Assembly: GCF_902832885.1 (NCBI RefSeq) | Contig: NZ_CADFDK010000012.1 | Location: forward strand, 123,006 to 187,005 | Reading direction: 5' to 3' | From: Burkholderia seminalis DSM 23518 | GTDB lineage: Bacteria > Pseudomonadota > Gammaproteobacteria > Burkholderiales > Burkholderiaceae | DNA: 64,000 bases | Shown: positions 34,177 to 43,443 of the stretch, piece after piece | Layout of the letters: each line of letters begins with the position of its first letter | Numbering within the stretch: the first letter of the stretch is position 1 | Program-made: the position numbers and the translations under genes | The notes under the pieces: model-generated | What the model was told of the DNA's origin: nothing | Database searches by the model: none | The model's input: only the letters and a program-made list of their open reading frames with translations

Positions 34177-36027
34177 CTACAGCAGCGGACACGCGGTGAC
34201 CTGCGTGCCGCGCTCCACGCACAGCCGCTCGTAGTCGCGCAGGTACGCGCGCTCGCCGTCGTCGAGCAGGTCGAGATCGATCAGGTCCCAGTCGTAGCCG
34301 ACCGTCACGATGTTCTCGAACGTCACGGTATCCGGCTGCGTGTCGTCGGGCCGGATGATCACGATGTTCTCGATCCGCACGCCGCCCTTGCCCGCCAGGT
34401 AGATGCCCGGCTCGACCGAAATCACCGCGTTCGGCACCAGCCCGTACTTCGCGCCGGGCGTGAACCGCACGCCGCCCTCGTGCACGTGAATCCCGACGCC
34501 ATGCCCGGTGCCGTGGCCGAAATCGTGGCCGTGGTCGCGGCACACCTGCCGCACGAGCGCATCGACGTCGGCGCCCGTCGCCGTGCTCGGGAAGCGCGCG
34601 ACGAGCCCCTTGATGCAGGCCTTCAGCGCGACGGTGTAGATCTCGCGCTGCCACGGCTGCGCCACCGTATCCGGACGCGTGCGGCGCAGCACGACGCGCG
34701 TGCAGTCCGTCGCGAAGCCGGCTTCGTAGTAAGCGCCGCTGTCGAGCAGCACGAGCTCGCCTTCCGTCAGCTCGACGCCGGCGCTCGCCGCCGTGTAGTG
34801 CGCGAACGCGCTGTTCGCGCCGTTCGCCGCGATCGACGGAAACGTCAACGCGACGGCCGAACGCGCGCCGTACGCGTCGTTGATCGTGCGCGCCAGGTCG
34901 TATTCGGTGTGGCGGGCGCCCGGCTCGCCGGTCTTCGCCCAGCGCATCGTCTCGGCGATCGCCGCGGAGCTGCGCGCGAATGCGTCGCGGAAGCGCTCGA
35001 GCACCGCCGGCGTCTTGCTCGCCCGCATCGCCTCGACCGGGTTGAAATCGGCATGCCGCGCGTGCGGCCACACGCGGCTCACCGCGTCGACGAGTGCGCA
35101 ATTCACCGATTCGAAGCCGTAGCACACGTGCTCGACCGCGAACCGCGCGAGAAAGCGCTCGAGCGCCGCGACATCGCGGCGGATCACGTGCAGCGCCGGA
35201 TACGAATCGAGCGCGACCGGGCAGCGATCGCAGCCTTCCGGCAGGAACAGCACGACCTGGCCGCCGACCGCGAACAGGAAACCGAGGTGCGACGACGCAT
35301 TCGGGATGTGATAACCGCGGCTGTTCAGCAGATACGCGAGATCGTCCGACGCGCACGAGAAGAACGCGGTCTTGCCGTCGGCCGCGCCGGTATGCGCGGC
35401 GAGCCGGCGGTTCAGCGTGTCGAGGTTCTGCGCGACGCTCAGGCCCGTCATCGATTCCGGCACCTCGAAGATCGGCCGCTCGACGATCCAGCCCGGCAGC
35501 GCGATCGCGCGGTCGATCTCGCGATCGGCGAGGCCCGTCCAGTCGAGCGACGCGGCCTGCGTCTGCGCGAATAGCCGGTCGCGCTGCGCGACGCTGATCC
35601 GCAGCGCGTCGTAGCCGACCCGCGCGAGCCGGCTCGCATGCGCGACCAGCCAGTCGGCCATCGCCTGCCAGATCGTCACGTTCATCCCGAGCTTCTCGAT
35701 ATGCACGCGCGCCGGATCGCACTGCTGCTCGGCCTGCAGGTGATACCGGCCATCGACGAACAGCACGAACGGCGGCACGCCGAGCGCCTGCGCGGTGGCC
35801 GCGCTCAGGAAGATCCCGCAGCCGGCCGACCCGTCGAAGCCCGACAGCGCGTAGCGCGGATTGTTGCTGCGCGGCAGGTACTCGGTCACGTATTCGTCCT
35901 GCGACGTGACGACCACCGCGTCGAGGCGCGCGGCGTCGAGCAGGCGCGACAGGCCGGCCTGCGTGTCGGCGACGGACGCGTCGTACGGAGGCAGGCCGGA
36001 GAAGCTGTATTTCAGTCGATCGATCAT
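34177..36027 (-). CDS. Aminopeptidase P family (M24) Xaa-Pro peptidase
   Basis: Metallopeptidase that removes an N-terminal residue preceding proline; 616 residues, the length of the three-domain form. Two creatinase-like N-terminal domains precede the M24 domain (about residue 320 on). Metal ligands are visible: Asp in LVLLDSGAYYEAGFATDCTR (two), His in GHGTGHGVGIH, Glu in VISVEPGIYLAG and Glu in GGVRIENIVII. ATG 36027 (MIDRLKYSF) is taken; ATG 36045 (MNNGHTMID) is a near alternative, neither with a strong Shine-Dalgarno site. It is divergent from an XRE-cupin regulator. Confidence 0.93.
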   Translation of the reverse strand: MIDRLKYSFSGLPPYDASVADTQAGLSRLLDAARLDAVVVTSQDEYVTEYLPRSNNPRYALSGFDGSAGCGIFLSAATAQALGVPPFVLFVDGRYHLQAEQQCDPARVHIEKLGMNVTIWQAMADWLVAHASRLARVGYDALRISVAQRDRLFAQTQAASLDWTGLADREIDRAIALPGWIVERPIFEVPESMTGLSVAQNLDTLNRRLAAHTGAADGKTAFFSCASDDLAYLLNSRGYHIPNASSHLGFLFAVGGQVVLFLPEGCDRCPVALDSYPALHVIRRDVAALERFLARFAVEHVCYGFESVNCALVDAVSRVWPHARHADFNPVEAMRASKTPAVLERFRDAFARSSAAIAETMRWAKTGEPGARHTEYDLARTINDAYGARSAVALTFPSIAANGANSAFAHYTAASAGVELTEGELVLLDSGAYYEAGFATDCTRVVLRRTRPDTVAQPWQREIYTVALKACIKGLVARFPSTATGADVDALVRQVCRDHGHDFGHGTGHGVGIHVHEGGVRFTPGAKYGLVPNAVISVEPGIYLAGKGGVRIENIVIIRPDDTQPDTVTFENIVTVGYDWDLIDLDLLDDGERAYLRDYERLCVERGTQVTACPLL

Positions 36028-36442
36028 CGTGTGCCCGTTATTCATTGTTGTCGGCGGCCGGCGGCGTGACGCGGCATGGCGCATGCCTGAAGCGACACGC
36101 CGCCCTGGCGCGGATCACGCACGGCCCGGCGCGCAGCCGGGCCGCGGTGCCGTTCCGGCAGCAGGCCCTCGGGGAATTTTTGTCTCACTTAACTTTGTTT
36201 GATGCGCGACAGAATCTAGAGCACGCTGAAATTGAGGTCAAGCTAAAATTTTCGTAGGACTAAAATCGGCACGACGGCTGCGGATCCCGGCACAGCGCCA
36301 GATCGCCCGGCGACACCGCGCGGTACAATGCGCCGGCATCGCCGTCCCGGCGGCCGTGCTTCGTGCGATGCGCGGAAAGCAAGTCCCGGCGACTGCACCG
36401 CCTCTCCGCTCGCCTGCCGACTCGTTGCCACGAAAGAGATTC
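36028..36442. other. Divergent gap between the M24 peptidase and the XRE-cupin regulator
   Basis: An AT-rich core (about 36175-36270) contains the peptidase promoter listed separately and two CTAAAAT copies at 36243 and 36260, 17 bp apart. For the regulator, TACAAT at 36324-36329 is a -10 candidate without a clear -35. I see no gene here. Confidence 0.45.
36213..36241 (-). promoter_or_regulatory. Sigma-70 type promoter of the M24 peptidase
   Basis: On the minus strand TTGACC (36241-36236), a 17-bp spacer and TAGATT (36218-36213) form a reasonable promoter. It leaves a 5' leader of about 180 nt before the peptidase. Confidence 0.5.
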
Positions 36443-37204
36443 ATGGATTCAGACATCATGCGTATCGGCCTGCGCATTCGCCGCCTGCGCCGGGAAGCGA
36501 AGAAGACGCTGCTGGAAGTCGCGACCGAGGCGAAGCTGTCGGTCGGGTTCCTGTCGCAGGTCGAGCGGCATCTCACCGGCATCTCGCTGTCTTCGCTCGT
36601 CAACGTCGCCAAGGCGCTCGACGTCCCGCTCGGCGCGCTGATCGACCAGCCGCGCCAGGCGCAGCCCGATTCGCACGAAGGCAGCCGCCAGCCGTACGCG
36701 CTCGACGCCACGTCGCAGTGGTACGAGCGGCTCTCCACCACCTTCGACGGCAGCCAGGTCAACGCGCTCAAGGTGCGGATGATGGAAGGCTACCGCTCGG
36801 AATGGGTGTCGCACGGCGGCGACGAGTTCGTGTACGTGCTGGCCGGCCGCATCTGCTACACGATCGGCAAGAAGGTTTACCCGCTGGCGCCCGGCGATTC
36901 GCTGCACTTCGATGCGCGCAAGCGGCATCGGGTCGCGAACGTCGGCGACGGGCCGGCCGAGCTGATCGCGGTCGGCACGCTCCCGCTGTTCGACGACCGG
37001 TGTGCCGAACTGGTGTCGGCGACGATGGACATCAGGCAGCCGGCGGCGGGTAAGCCGCGCGTGACCCGACGCGGCGATCGCGGCGCCGATGCGGCACGGC
37101 CGGCCAAGGCCGGTACGGCAGACCCGCAGGCTTCGGCGAAGCCGCGCGCGGCCCCCGGCAAACGCGCGGCGGCCGCCACCCCGGCGCGCAAGAAGAAGTC
37201 GTAG
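36443..37204 (+). CDS. XRE-family regulator with cupin domain and basic histone-H1-like tail
   Basis: Transcription factor of 253 residues. The helix-turn-helix (residues 7-60) reads IGLRIRRLRREAKKTLLEVA then LSVGFLSQVERHLTGISLSS. The cupin sensor domain (about 115-182) has the beta-strand pattern GGDEFVYVLAGRICYTIG and LAPGDSLHFDARKRHRV. PuuR and similar regulators share this layout. Residues 200-253 are an unusual Ala/Lys/Arg/Pro-rich tail ending PARKKKS. ATG 36443 has AAAGAG upstream. The divergent peptidase is the obvious target candidate. Confidence 0.9.
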   Translation: MDSDIMRIGLRIRRLRREAKKTLLEVATEAKLSVGFLSQVERHLTGISLSSLVNVAKALDVPLGALIDQPRQAQPDSHEGSRQPYALDATSQWYERLSTTFDGSQVNALKVRMMEGYRSEWVSHGGDEFVYVLAGRICYTIGKKVYPLAPGDSLHFDARKRHRVANVGDGPAELIAVGTLPLFDDRCAELVSATMDIRQPAAGKPRVTRRGDRGADAARPAKAGTADPQASAKPRAAPGKRAAAATPARKKKS

Positions 37205-37238
37205 CGGCCGCGGGCGCGCGCCGCCCGGTTCGCCGCCC

Positions 37239-38480
37239 TTATTCGCCGATCTCGAGCGCTTGCGCGACGGCCTGGATCCGCGCGCGATGCACGGCATCCT
37301 TGATCTTCTCCGCGTCGTTGCCGATGCCGCGCGCGATCGCGCCGGCATCGACGCTGCGCGCCGCCGCGAGCGCGACACGCAACCGCTCGGCCTGCGGATA
37401 CGGCTGCGTCTCGAGCCCGAGCCGCCCGCGCGCATCCGATTCGCACGCCTGCAGCATCTCGGCGAAACGCGCGGGCTTGCGCAGCGCATCGCTGCGCTCG
37501 AACAGCCGCACCAGCGCGGCCGCGCCCATCTCCATCACGCGATGCAGGTTGCCGTGCTCGCGCGCGACCACCAGCGCGAGATCGCGGCACTCGTTCGGCA
37601 CGCGCAGCCGCTCGCACAACGGCTTGAGCAGGTCGACGCTGCGGCCTTCGTGGCCGACGTGGCGCGGCAGCACGTCGGCGGGCGTCGTCGCCTTGCCGAG
37701 ATCGTGCGTGAGCGCCGCGAAGCGCACCGGCAGCGAATAGCGCTGCTTCGCCGCATAGTCGACCACCATCATCACGTGCACGCCGGTATCGACTTCCGGG
37801 TGGTAGTCGGCCCGCTGCGGCACGCCCCACAGCGCGTCGACCTCGGGCAGGATGCGCACGAGCGCGCCGCACTCGCGCAGCACCGCGAACATCCGCGACG
37901 GCTTCGCCTCCATCAGCCCGCGCGCGATTTCCTGCCATACGCGTTCGGGCACGAGCGCGTCGACCTCCCCCGCGTCGACCATCCGGCGCATCAGCGCGAG
38001 CGTTTCGTCCGCCACCGTGAAATCCGCGAACCGTGCGGCAAAGCGCGCAATGCGCAGGATCCGCACCGGATCCTCGACGAATGCGTCGCTCACGTGCCGG
38101 AACACGCGCGCCCGCAGGTCGGCCTGCCCGTCGAACGGATCGATCACGGGCCCGACCAGCCCGCCTTCCGGGCTCACCTCGCGCGCCATCGCGTTGATCG
38201 TCAGGTCGCGCCGCGCGAGATCCTCGTCGAGCGTCACGTCCGGCGCGTAGTGGAACTGGAAGCCGTGATAGCCGGCCGCCGTCTTGCGCTCGGTGCGCGC
38301 CAGCGCGTACTCCTCCTGCGTCTGCGGATGCAGGAACACCGGGAAATCCTTGCCGACCGGCCGGAACCCCTGCGCGGCCATCTGCTCGGGCGTCGCGCCC
38401 ACCACCACGTAGTCGCGGTCCTGCACGGGCACGCCGAGCAATTCGTCGCGGATCGCTCCGCCTACTGCGTAGATATTCAT
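37239..38480 (-). CDS. cca: Multifunctional CCA-adding tRNA nucleotidyltransferase
   Basis: Adds or repairs the 3' CCA of tRNAs; 413 residues, almost the length of E. coli Cca. The nucleotidyltransferase head has VGGAIRDELLG, the catalytic DRDYVVVG and RRDLTINAMA. The C-terminal HD phosphohydrolase domain has ALTHDLGKATTP and the following His-rich segment. ATG 38480 overlaps the stop of the upstream GST gene by 4 bp. Confidence 0.96.
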   Translation of the reverse strand: MNIYAVGGAIRDELLGVPVQDRDYVVVGATPEQMAAQGFRPVGKDFPVFLHPQTQEEYALARTERKTAAGYHGFQFHYAPDVTLDEDLARRDLTINAMAREVSPEGGLVGPVIDPFDGQADLRARVFRHVSDAFVEDPVRILRIARFAARFADFTVADETLALMRRMVDAGEVDALVPERVWQEIARGLMEAKPSRMFAVLRECGALVRILPEVDALWGVPQRADYHPEVDTGVHVMMVVDYAAKQRYSLPVRFAALTHDLGKATTPADVLPRHVGHEGRSVDLLKPLCERLRVPNECRDLALVVAREHGNLHRVMEMGAAALVRLFERSDALRKPARFAEMLQACESDARGRLGLETQPYPQAERLRVALAAARSVDAGAIARGIGNDAEKIKDAVHRARIQAVAQALEIGE

Positions 38481-39124
38481 GGCGTCGGCTCGTATTCGGT
38501 GATCACGGTCGTTTCGCGGCGCGCGGCGTCGATCCAGCGCTGCACGGCCGGCAGCGCCGTCACGCGCGCCGCGTAGCCGGCCGCTTCCGGCGACAGGCCC
38601 GGCGCATACGTGTTGAAGCGCATCACCACCGGCGCGTACATCGCATCGGCGATCCCGAATTCGCCGAACAGGAACGGCCCGCCCGACGCCTCGAGGCACG
38701 CGCTCCACAGCGCATCGATGCGCGCGACGTCGGCGAGCGCATCCGGCGTCGCGCCGCGCCCCGGCATCGACGCGCGCACGTTCATGCCCATCTGCGTGCG
38801 CAGCGCCGCGAAGCCCGCGTGCATCTCGGCCGACACGCAGCGCGCATGCGCCCGCTCGAGCGGGTCGGCCGGCCACATCGGCAACTGCGGATAGCGCTCG
38901 GCGAGCGTCTCGGCGATCGCGAGCGAATCCCAGATCGCGACGCCGTGATCGTCGACGAGGCACGGCACCTTGCCGGACGGCGAATACTCGAGGATGCGCG
39001 CGGCGGTGTCGTCGCGGCGCAACTCGACCGCGATCTCGTCGAACGGGATGCCGAAATGCGTAAGCAGCACCCACGGGCGCATCGACCACGACGAGTAGTT
39101 CTTGTCACCAATGACGAGTTTCAT
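38477..39124 (-). CDS. Glutathione S-transferase family protein
   Basis: Cytoplasmic GST-fold protein of 215 residues. The N-terminal thioredoxin-like domain has KNYSSWSMRPWVLLTHFGIP with the likely catalytic Ser, and the cis-Pro region GKVPCLVDD followed by WDSLAIAETLAE. The C-terminal helical domain begins near residue 90. The substrate is unknown. It is translationally coupled to cca (ATGA overlap), without an obvious functional link. Confidence 0.92.
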   Translation of the reverse strand: MKLVIGDKNYSSWSMRPWVLLTHFGIPFDEIAVELRRDDTAARILEYSPSGKVPCLVDDHGVAIWDSLAIAETLAERYPQLPMWPADPLERAHARCVSAEMHAGFAALRTQMGMNVRASMPGRGATPDALADVARIDALWSACLEASGGPFLFGEFGIADAMYAPVVMRFNTYAPGLSPEAAGYAARVTALPAVQRWIDAARRETTVITEYEPTP

Positions 39125-39191
39125 GACGGTTTTCCGGACAACGCAAAAAGGAAACGGAAAGGGGCTGAACGTCCGCGCCCCGCGCAGCGCG

Positions 39192-40151
39192 CTAGCGGCG
39201 CGAGCGGAACCAGTCGAAGCGCGAGCGCTTCGTCGCTTCGCCGAGATACGCGGGCGCGATGCTTTCGAGACTCGCGGGCGAGATCCCGAGTTCCGGCGCG
39301 AGCGGGCCGGACAGCACGTTCGGCACCGACATCGACGCGAGGTTGTCGCGTGTGATCACGGGCTCGCCGGGCAGGCATTCGAACACGCGCGCCTGCAGCC
39401 GCGCGAGCGCGTCGGGCAGCCGCACGATGCGTGCCTGCCGGCCGACCAGCGTGCCGCAATAGCGCACCAGCTGCTCGAGCGTATAGACGGTCGGCCCGCC
39501 GAGTTCGTAGGTCTTGCCGTGCGCGGCCGCGAGATCGAGGGTGTTGACGAACGCGCGCACGACGTCGCCGACGAACACCGGCTGGAAGCGCGCATCGGGC
39601 ATCGCGAGCGGCAGCACGGGCACCGTGCGCTGCAGGTTCGCGAACGTGTTGAGGAACGCGTCGCCGGGGCCGAACACGACCGACGGGCGGAAGATCGTCA
39701 GCGCGAGCGAATCGGTCGCCGCGACCGCATGCAGCGCGGCTTCGCCGTCGCCCTTCGAGCGCTGGTACATGCTCGGGCCGCGCGAATCGGCGCCGAGCGC
39801 GCTCATGTGCAGCAGGCGCCGCACGCCGACCTCGGTGCAGGCGCTCGCGAGCGCGGCCGGCAGCGCGACGTGCGCGCGCTCGAAACCGGGCCCGTACGGC
39901 GTGCCGCGGCCGCCATGCAGCACGCCGACCAGGTTGATCGCCGCGTGCGCGCCGGCGACGAAGCGCGCGAGCGTGCGCGTGTCGAGGGCGTCGAGCTCGA
40001 CGATCTCGACCGGCAGCATCTGGAGGTGGCGCGCGTGGTCGCGCCGGCGCGTGCCTATCCGTACCTGCTTGCCGGCGTCGATCAGCGCATTGACGAGCCG
40101 GCTGCCGATGAAGCCGGTGCCGCCCAGCAGCGCGACGGTCTGGCGATCCAT
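39192..40151 (-). CDS. NDUFA9-like NAD(P)-binding SDR protein
   Basis: Atypical short-chain dehydrogenase/epimerase-fold protein of 319 residues, of the group named complex I NDUFA9 subunit family in proteobacteria. The nucleotide site is LLGGTGFIGSRLVNALI at the N-terminus. RLLHMSALGAD and YQRSKGDGE are the Ser and Tyr-Lys regions. In bacteria the role is uncertain; it may help complex I assembly or bind quinone-related ligands. It lies downstream of slt, but a hairpin terminator separates them. Confidence 0.9.
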   Translation of the reverse strand: MDRQTVALLGGTGFIGSRLVNALIDAGKQVRIGTRRRDHARHLQMLPVEIVELDALDTRTLARFVAGAHAAINLVGVLHGGRGTPYGPGFERAHVALPAALASACTEVGVRRLLHMSALGADSRGPSMYQRSKGDGEAALHAVAATDSLALTIFRPSVVFGPGDAFLNTFANLQRTVPVLPLAMPDARFQPVFVGDVVRAFVNTLDLAAAHGKTYELGGPTVYTLEQLVRYCGTLVGRQARIVRLPDALARLQARVFECLPGEPVITRDNLASMSVPNVLSGPLAPELGISPASLESIAPAYLGEATKRSRFDWFRSRR

Positions 40152-40160
40152 GTTCGGAAC

Positions 40161-40195
40161 CTCAAAAGAGCACTGCCGCGTCTCGCGCGGCAGTG
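40161..40195 (-). terminator. Hairpin terminator after slt
   Basis: On the minus strand CACTGCCGCG-N5-CGCGGCAGTG is a perfect 10-bp stem followed by CTCTTTTGAGG. It lies 14 bp after the slt stop and 20 bp before the NDUFA9-like gene. The T-tract is short, so some transcripts may pass. Confidence 0.6.
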
Positions 40196-40208
40196 TGAAG
40201 ATTGCGTA

Positions 40209-42161
40209 TCAGGGCGAGATCATGCCTAGACGTTTCTTCAACGACTGCGGTTTGCCCTCGAAGAGCGCCGCGTAGTAGACGGTATTCGACAGCACGTTCT
40301 TCACGTAGTCGCGCGTCTCGTTGAACGGAATCGTCTCCGCGAAGATCGCGCCTTCGACCGGCTGCGTCAACACCTGGCGCCACTGGCGCGGCCGGCCCGG
40401 GCCCGCGTTGTAGCCGGCGGTGGCGAGCACCGGCGAGCTGTCGAAGTTGTTGTAGATGTCCGCCAGATACCAGGTGCCGAGCTGGATATTGGTATCGATG
40501 TCGTGCATCTGCGCACGCGTGATCGTGCCCATGCCGAGCTTCTTCGCGACCATCTGGGCCGTCGCGGGCATCAGCTGCATCAGGCCGCCCGCGCCCACCG
40601 ACGAACGCGCGCTGATGATGAAGCGCGATTCCTGGCGGATCAGCCCGTACGCCCATTCGACGTCGAGGCCCGTCGATTGCGCATAGCGCTCGACGATGTT
40701 GCGGTACGGCGACGGGTAGCGCAGCGTGAAGTCGTGCTCGGCCTTCGTGCGGTCGGCCGTGTTGACCGTGCGGTCGAGCAGCTCGACGCGCTTGCCGTAT
40801 TCGGCGGCCGCGAGCAGCTGGCGATCGGTCATCCCGCGCAGCGGCCAGTTCCATTCGCGATTGCCTTCGAGGCGCAGGTTCAGCGCGTAGAAGCGCTGCG
40901 CGAGCGCGAAGCCCGGAATCTTGCCCATCGCGTCGATCTCGGCGTCGCTCACCTTGGTGCGCGGCGGGATCGACGTGCGCTGGCCGAGCTCTTCGCCGGC
41001 GAGCTGCCCGTAGAAGTTGAACTGCCCGGCGACCTGCTCGAATTCCTGGTTCGCCTGCAGCGTGTCGCCGCTCTGCTTGAGCGCGCGCGCATGCCAGTAG
41101 ATCCACGCCGGATCGTTGCGCAGCGACGGCGGCATCTGCTCGATCGACCAGCGCACCATCGGCCAGTTGCCGGCGAGCAGCGCGGCGCGCGTGCGCCATT
41201 CGTAGCCCGGATTCGACAGCGGCGCGTTCGTGGATTTCGCGTACCAGACCGACGCGAGCGGCGAACGCTTGATCGCGCCCTGGTAGCCGATCGCGCCCCA
41301 CGCGATCGCCTGTTCCTGCTTGGTCAGCGACGGCGCGACCGTCGTCAGCATCCCCGCGGCGGCGTCCGGATCGTTGCGCGCCATGCGGCCGAGTGCGATC
41401 AGCGCGAGCTGGTGCGACGTCGCGTCGGCGCCGACGCCGCGCGCGAGGTACAGCGGCGGCGCGCTTGTCGCCTGGTCGAAACCGACCGGGCGCGGGCCGA
41501 GCGCGTCGACGATCTTGCCGCCGAGCGTCGTGTAGTTCTGCTCGTAGGCGAGGCGCGCCTGCTGCCACACGTCGTCGCTCGTGAACTGCTGGTTGACGGT
41601 GAGCGCGGTGATCAGGTCGACGCACGCGTCGCCGTAGTTCTTCGGCTCGACGAGCAGCGCCCGCGCCGCGTCGGCGACGTTCTCGCCGCGCGCCGCGCGC
41701 GATTCGAGCGCGTAGCACTTGACCTGCGTGTCGTCGTCGAGCACGAAGCGCTTGTACTGGTCGTCGAAGTTGCGCCAGTCGTGGCGCGCGCCGAGCACGA
41801 GCAGGTAATCGTTGCGCAGGCGGTCGGCGATCGCCTGGCCGTCGTAGCGCTGCAGGAACGACTGCACGGGCGCGTCCGGCGCATCGACGCGCGCGCGTCC
41901 CGTCGAATCGAACAGCTGCGGCTTGATCTGGAAATACTCGACGTAGGACGGGACCGGATAGTTCGGGATCATCGACGCGAGCTGCGCGGCTTTCGCGGCG
42001 TCGTTGCGGCGTGCGGCTTCGCGAAGCTGTACGAAGATCTGGTCATCCCCGGCGACCGTGTCGTCGTTCGGTGCGGCGCACGCGGCCGTACCGGCGACGA
42101 GCGCGGCGGCCGAAAGCGTCAGCGCGACCGCGCGATATACTCGGAAAAGGCTGTTCGACAT
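40209..42161 (-). CDS. slt: Soluble lytic murein transglycosylase
   Basis: Periplasmic enzyme that cleaves peptidoglycan to 1,6-anhydromuropeptides; 650 residues, like Slt70. A signal peptide (VALTLSAAALVAGTAACAA) is followed by a long helical superhelical domain. The C-terminal transglycosylase domain has EWAYGLIRQESRFIISARS with the catalytic Glu, GGLMQLMPATAQMV and ATAGYNAGPGRPRQW. A Cys near the cleavage site (TAACAA) is not a good lipobox. ATG 42161 is only 8-20 bp from the divergent folate gene, so the promoters overlap coding sequence. Confidence 0.95.
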   Translation of the reverse strand: MSNSLFRVYRAVALTLSAAALVAGTAACAAPNDDTVAGDDQIFVQLREAARRNDAAKAAQLASMIPNYPVPSYVEYFQIKPQLFDSTGRARVDAPDAPVQSFLQRYDGQAIADRLRNDYLLVLGARHDWRNFDDQYKRFVLDDDTQVKCYALESRAARGENVADAARALLVEPKNYGDACVDLITALTVNQQFTSDDVWQQARLAYEQNYTTLGGKIVDALGPRPVGFDQATSAPPLYLARGVGADATSHQLALIALGRMARNDPDAAAGMLTTVAPSLTKQEQAIAWGAIGYQGAIKRSPLASVWYAKSTNAPLSNPGYEWRTRAALLAGNWPMVRWSIEQMPPSLRNDPAWIYWHARALKQSGDTLQANQEFEQVAGQFNFYGQLAGEELGQRTSIPPRTKVSDAEIDAMGKIPGFALAQRFYALNLRLEGNREWNWPLRGMTDRQLLAAAEYGKRVELLDRTVNTADRTKAEHDFTLRYPSPYRNIVERYAQSTGLDVEWAYGLIRQESRFIISARSSVGAGGLMQLMPATAQMVAKKLGMGTITRAQMHDIDTNIQLGTWYLADIYNNFDSSPVLATAGYNAGPGRPRQWRQVLTQPVEGAIFAETIPFNETRDYVKNVLSNTVYYAALFEGKPQSLKKRLGMISP

Positions 42162-42181
42162 CGATTTGAATGGAGCACGAA

Positions 42182-42778
42182 GTGAGCGAAAGCATAGCAC
42201 GCAACCCTGTGCCGAACCCGAAGGTTGCGCTGCGCAAAACGCTGTCCGGCGCGCGTCGCGACGCCGCGTCGCAGCCCGCCGCGAACGCCGCGCTCGACGC
42301 CCGCCTGCGTTTGCTGCTCGACCGTCTGGCGCCGCGCACGGTCGGCTTCTACTGGCCGCTGCCCGGGGAATTCGATGCGCGCGACGCGGTGCTCGCCTGG
42401 TGCGCGGCGGGCGCCGGCCGGCGCGCCGCGTTGCCGGTGATCGGCGCGCGTCATGCGCCGCTCGCGTTCCATGCATGGGATGCGCACACGCCGATGCGCG
42501 AAGGTCATCACCGGATTCCGGAACCGGCGTCGGGAATCGTCGTCGTGCCCGACCTGTTGCTGATTCCCTGTGTGGGATTCGATCCGGAGCGCTACCGGCT
42601 CGGCTACGGCGGCGGCTACTACGACCGCACGCTCGCCGCGTGGCCGGGCGACGCGCCGCCCGTGACGGTCGGCATCGCCTATGAAGCGTGCCGCGTCGAC
42701 GCGCTGCCGGCCGAAGCGCACGATCTCGCGCTGCGCTGGATCGTGACCGACGGCGCGCTCTACCCGGCCGCCGGATGA
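42182..42778 (+). CDS. 5-formyltetrahydrofolate cyclo-ligase
   Basis: ATP-dependent enzyme (YgfA/MTHFS) that converts 5-formyl-THF to 5,10-methenyl-THF; 198 residues from this start. The ATP-binding C-terminal motif LGYGGGYYDRTLA and the central VVVPDLLLIPCVGFDPERYR are diagnostic. GTG 42182 (MSESIARNP) is chosen because GGAG lies six bases upstream; ATG 42170 would add four residues but has no ribosome site. Either way, its promoter must lie inside slt. Confidence 0.92.
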   Translation: MSESIARNPVPNPKVALRKTLSGARRDAASQPAANAALDARLRLLLDRLAPRTVGFYWPLPGEFDARDAVLAWCAAGAGRRAALPVIGARHAPLAFHAWDAHTPMREGHHRIPEPASGIVVVPDLLLIPCVGFDPERYRLGYGGGYYDRTLAAWPGDAPPVTVGIAYEACRVDALPAEAHDLALRWIVTDGALYPAAG

Positions 42779-42852
42779 CGCGGCGCGCGGCGCCGCGATC
42801 GTCGACGCCGGCCCGTCAGCGCAACGCCGCGCGCAACCGCTCGGGCAATCGT

Positions 42853-43365
42853 TTACAGCGACGCCGCCGCGCGCGCGGCCGTGTCGTAGAGGCCCGACGC
42901 GTGGCGCAACAACTGCGCCGCGTCGCCGATCTGCTCGTTGGTGAGCCCGCTGTCCTTCAGCGTCTCGATCAGGCAGTGCTCGCGCACCTCGCGGTATTTC
43001 AGGCACAGCTCGCGGCCCGCGTCGGTCGCGAAGAAAAAGGCTTCCTTGCCGCTCTTCTCGCTCTTCACATAGCCGCGCGCGATCAGTTTTTTCAGCGCAT
43101 AGGTCGCGACGTGCGTATCCTCGATATTGAGCACGAAGCAGATGTCGGCGAGCTTCTTCTTGCGTTCGCGATGGCTGACGTGATGCAGCAGCGACACCTC
43201 GACCGCCGTCATGTCCTTCGCGCCGGCCGCCGACATGCAGCGCACCATCCAGCGGTTGAATGCGTTGCCGGCCATGATGAGCCCGTATTCGAGCTCCGAC
43301 AGCTCCGCGCTCGAATCGGAAACGAGGTGTTCGGATGACACGATCTTGGTCGGATGACGCTTCAT
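42853..43365 (-). CDS. MarR-like winged-helix regulator
   Basis: Predicted DNA-binding regulator of 170 residues. The winged helix (about 50-115) reads MTAVEVSLLHHVSHRERKKK, LADICFVLNIEDTHVATYAL and KKLIARGYVKSEKSGKEAFF. Flanking helices would form a MarR-type dimer interface. ATG 43365 is taken; TTG 43380 is possible, and neither has a Shine-Dalgarno site. It is divergent from pxpBCA, with direct repeats and a palindrome between, so control of 5-oxoproline use and of itself is a fair guess. Confidence 0.85.
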   Translation of the reverse strand: MKRHPTKIVSSEHLVSDSSAELSELEYGLIMAGNAFNRWMVRCMSAAGAKDMTAVEVSLLHHVSHRERKKKLADICFVLNIEDTHVATYALKKLIARGYVKSEKSGKEAFFFATDAGRELCLKYREVREHCLIETLKDSGLTNEQIGDAAQLLRHASGLYDTAARAAASL

Positions 43366-43443
43366 GGAAAGGCGGCGCAAGCAGGATGTCAGGGTGTGCC
43401 GAGTGTACGCCAGAAGCCGCTGTATACGGGCTAGGCGAAAACG

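Noticed and set aside
42095-42161. Lipoprotein signal in Slt
   Set aside because: The Cys near the signal-peptide end is preceded by TAA rather than a lipobox such as LAG or LAA with a correct -3 residue.
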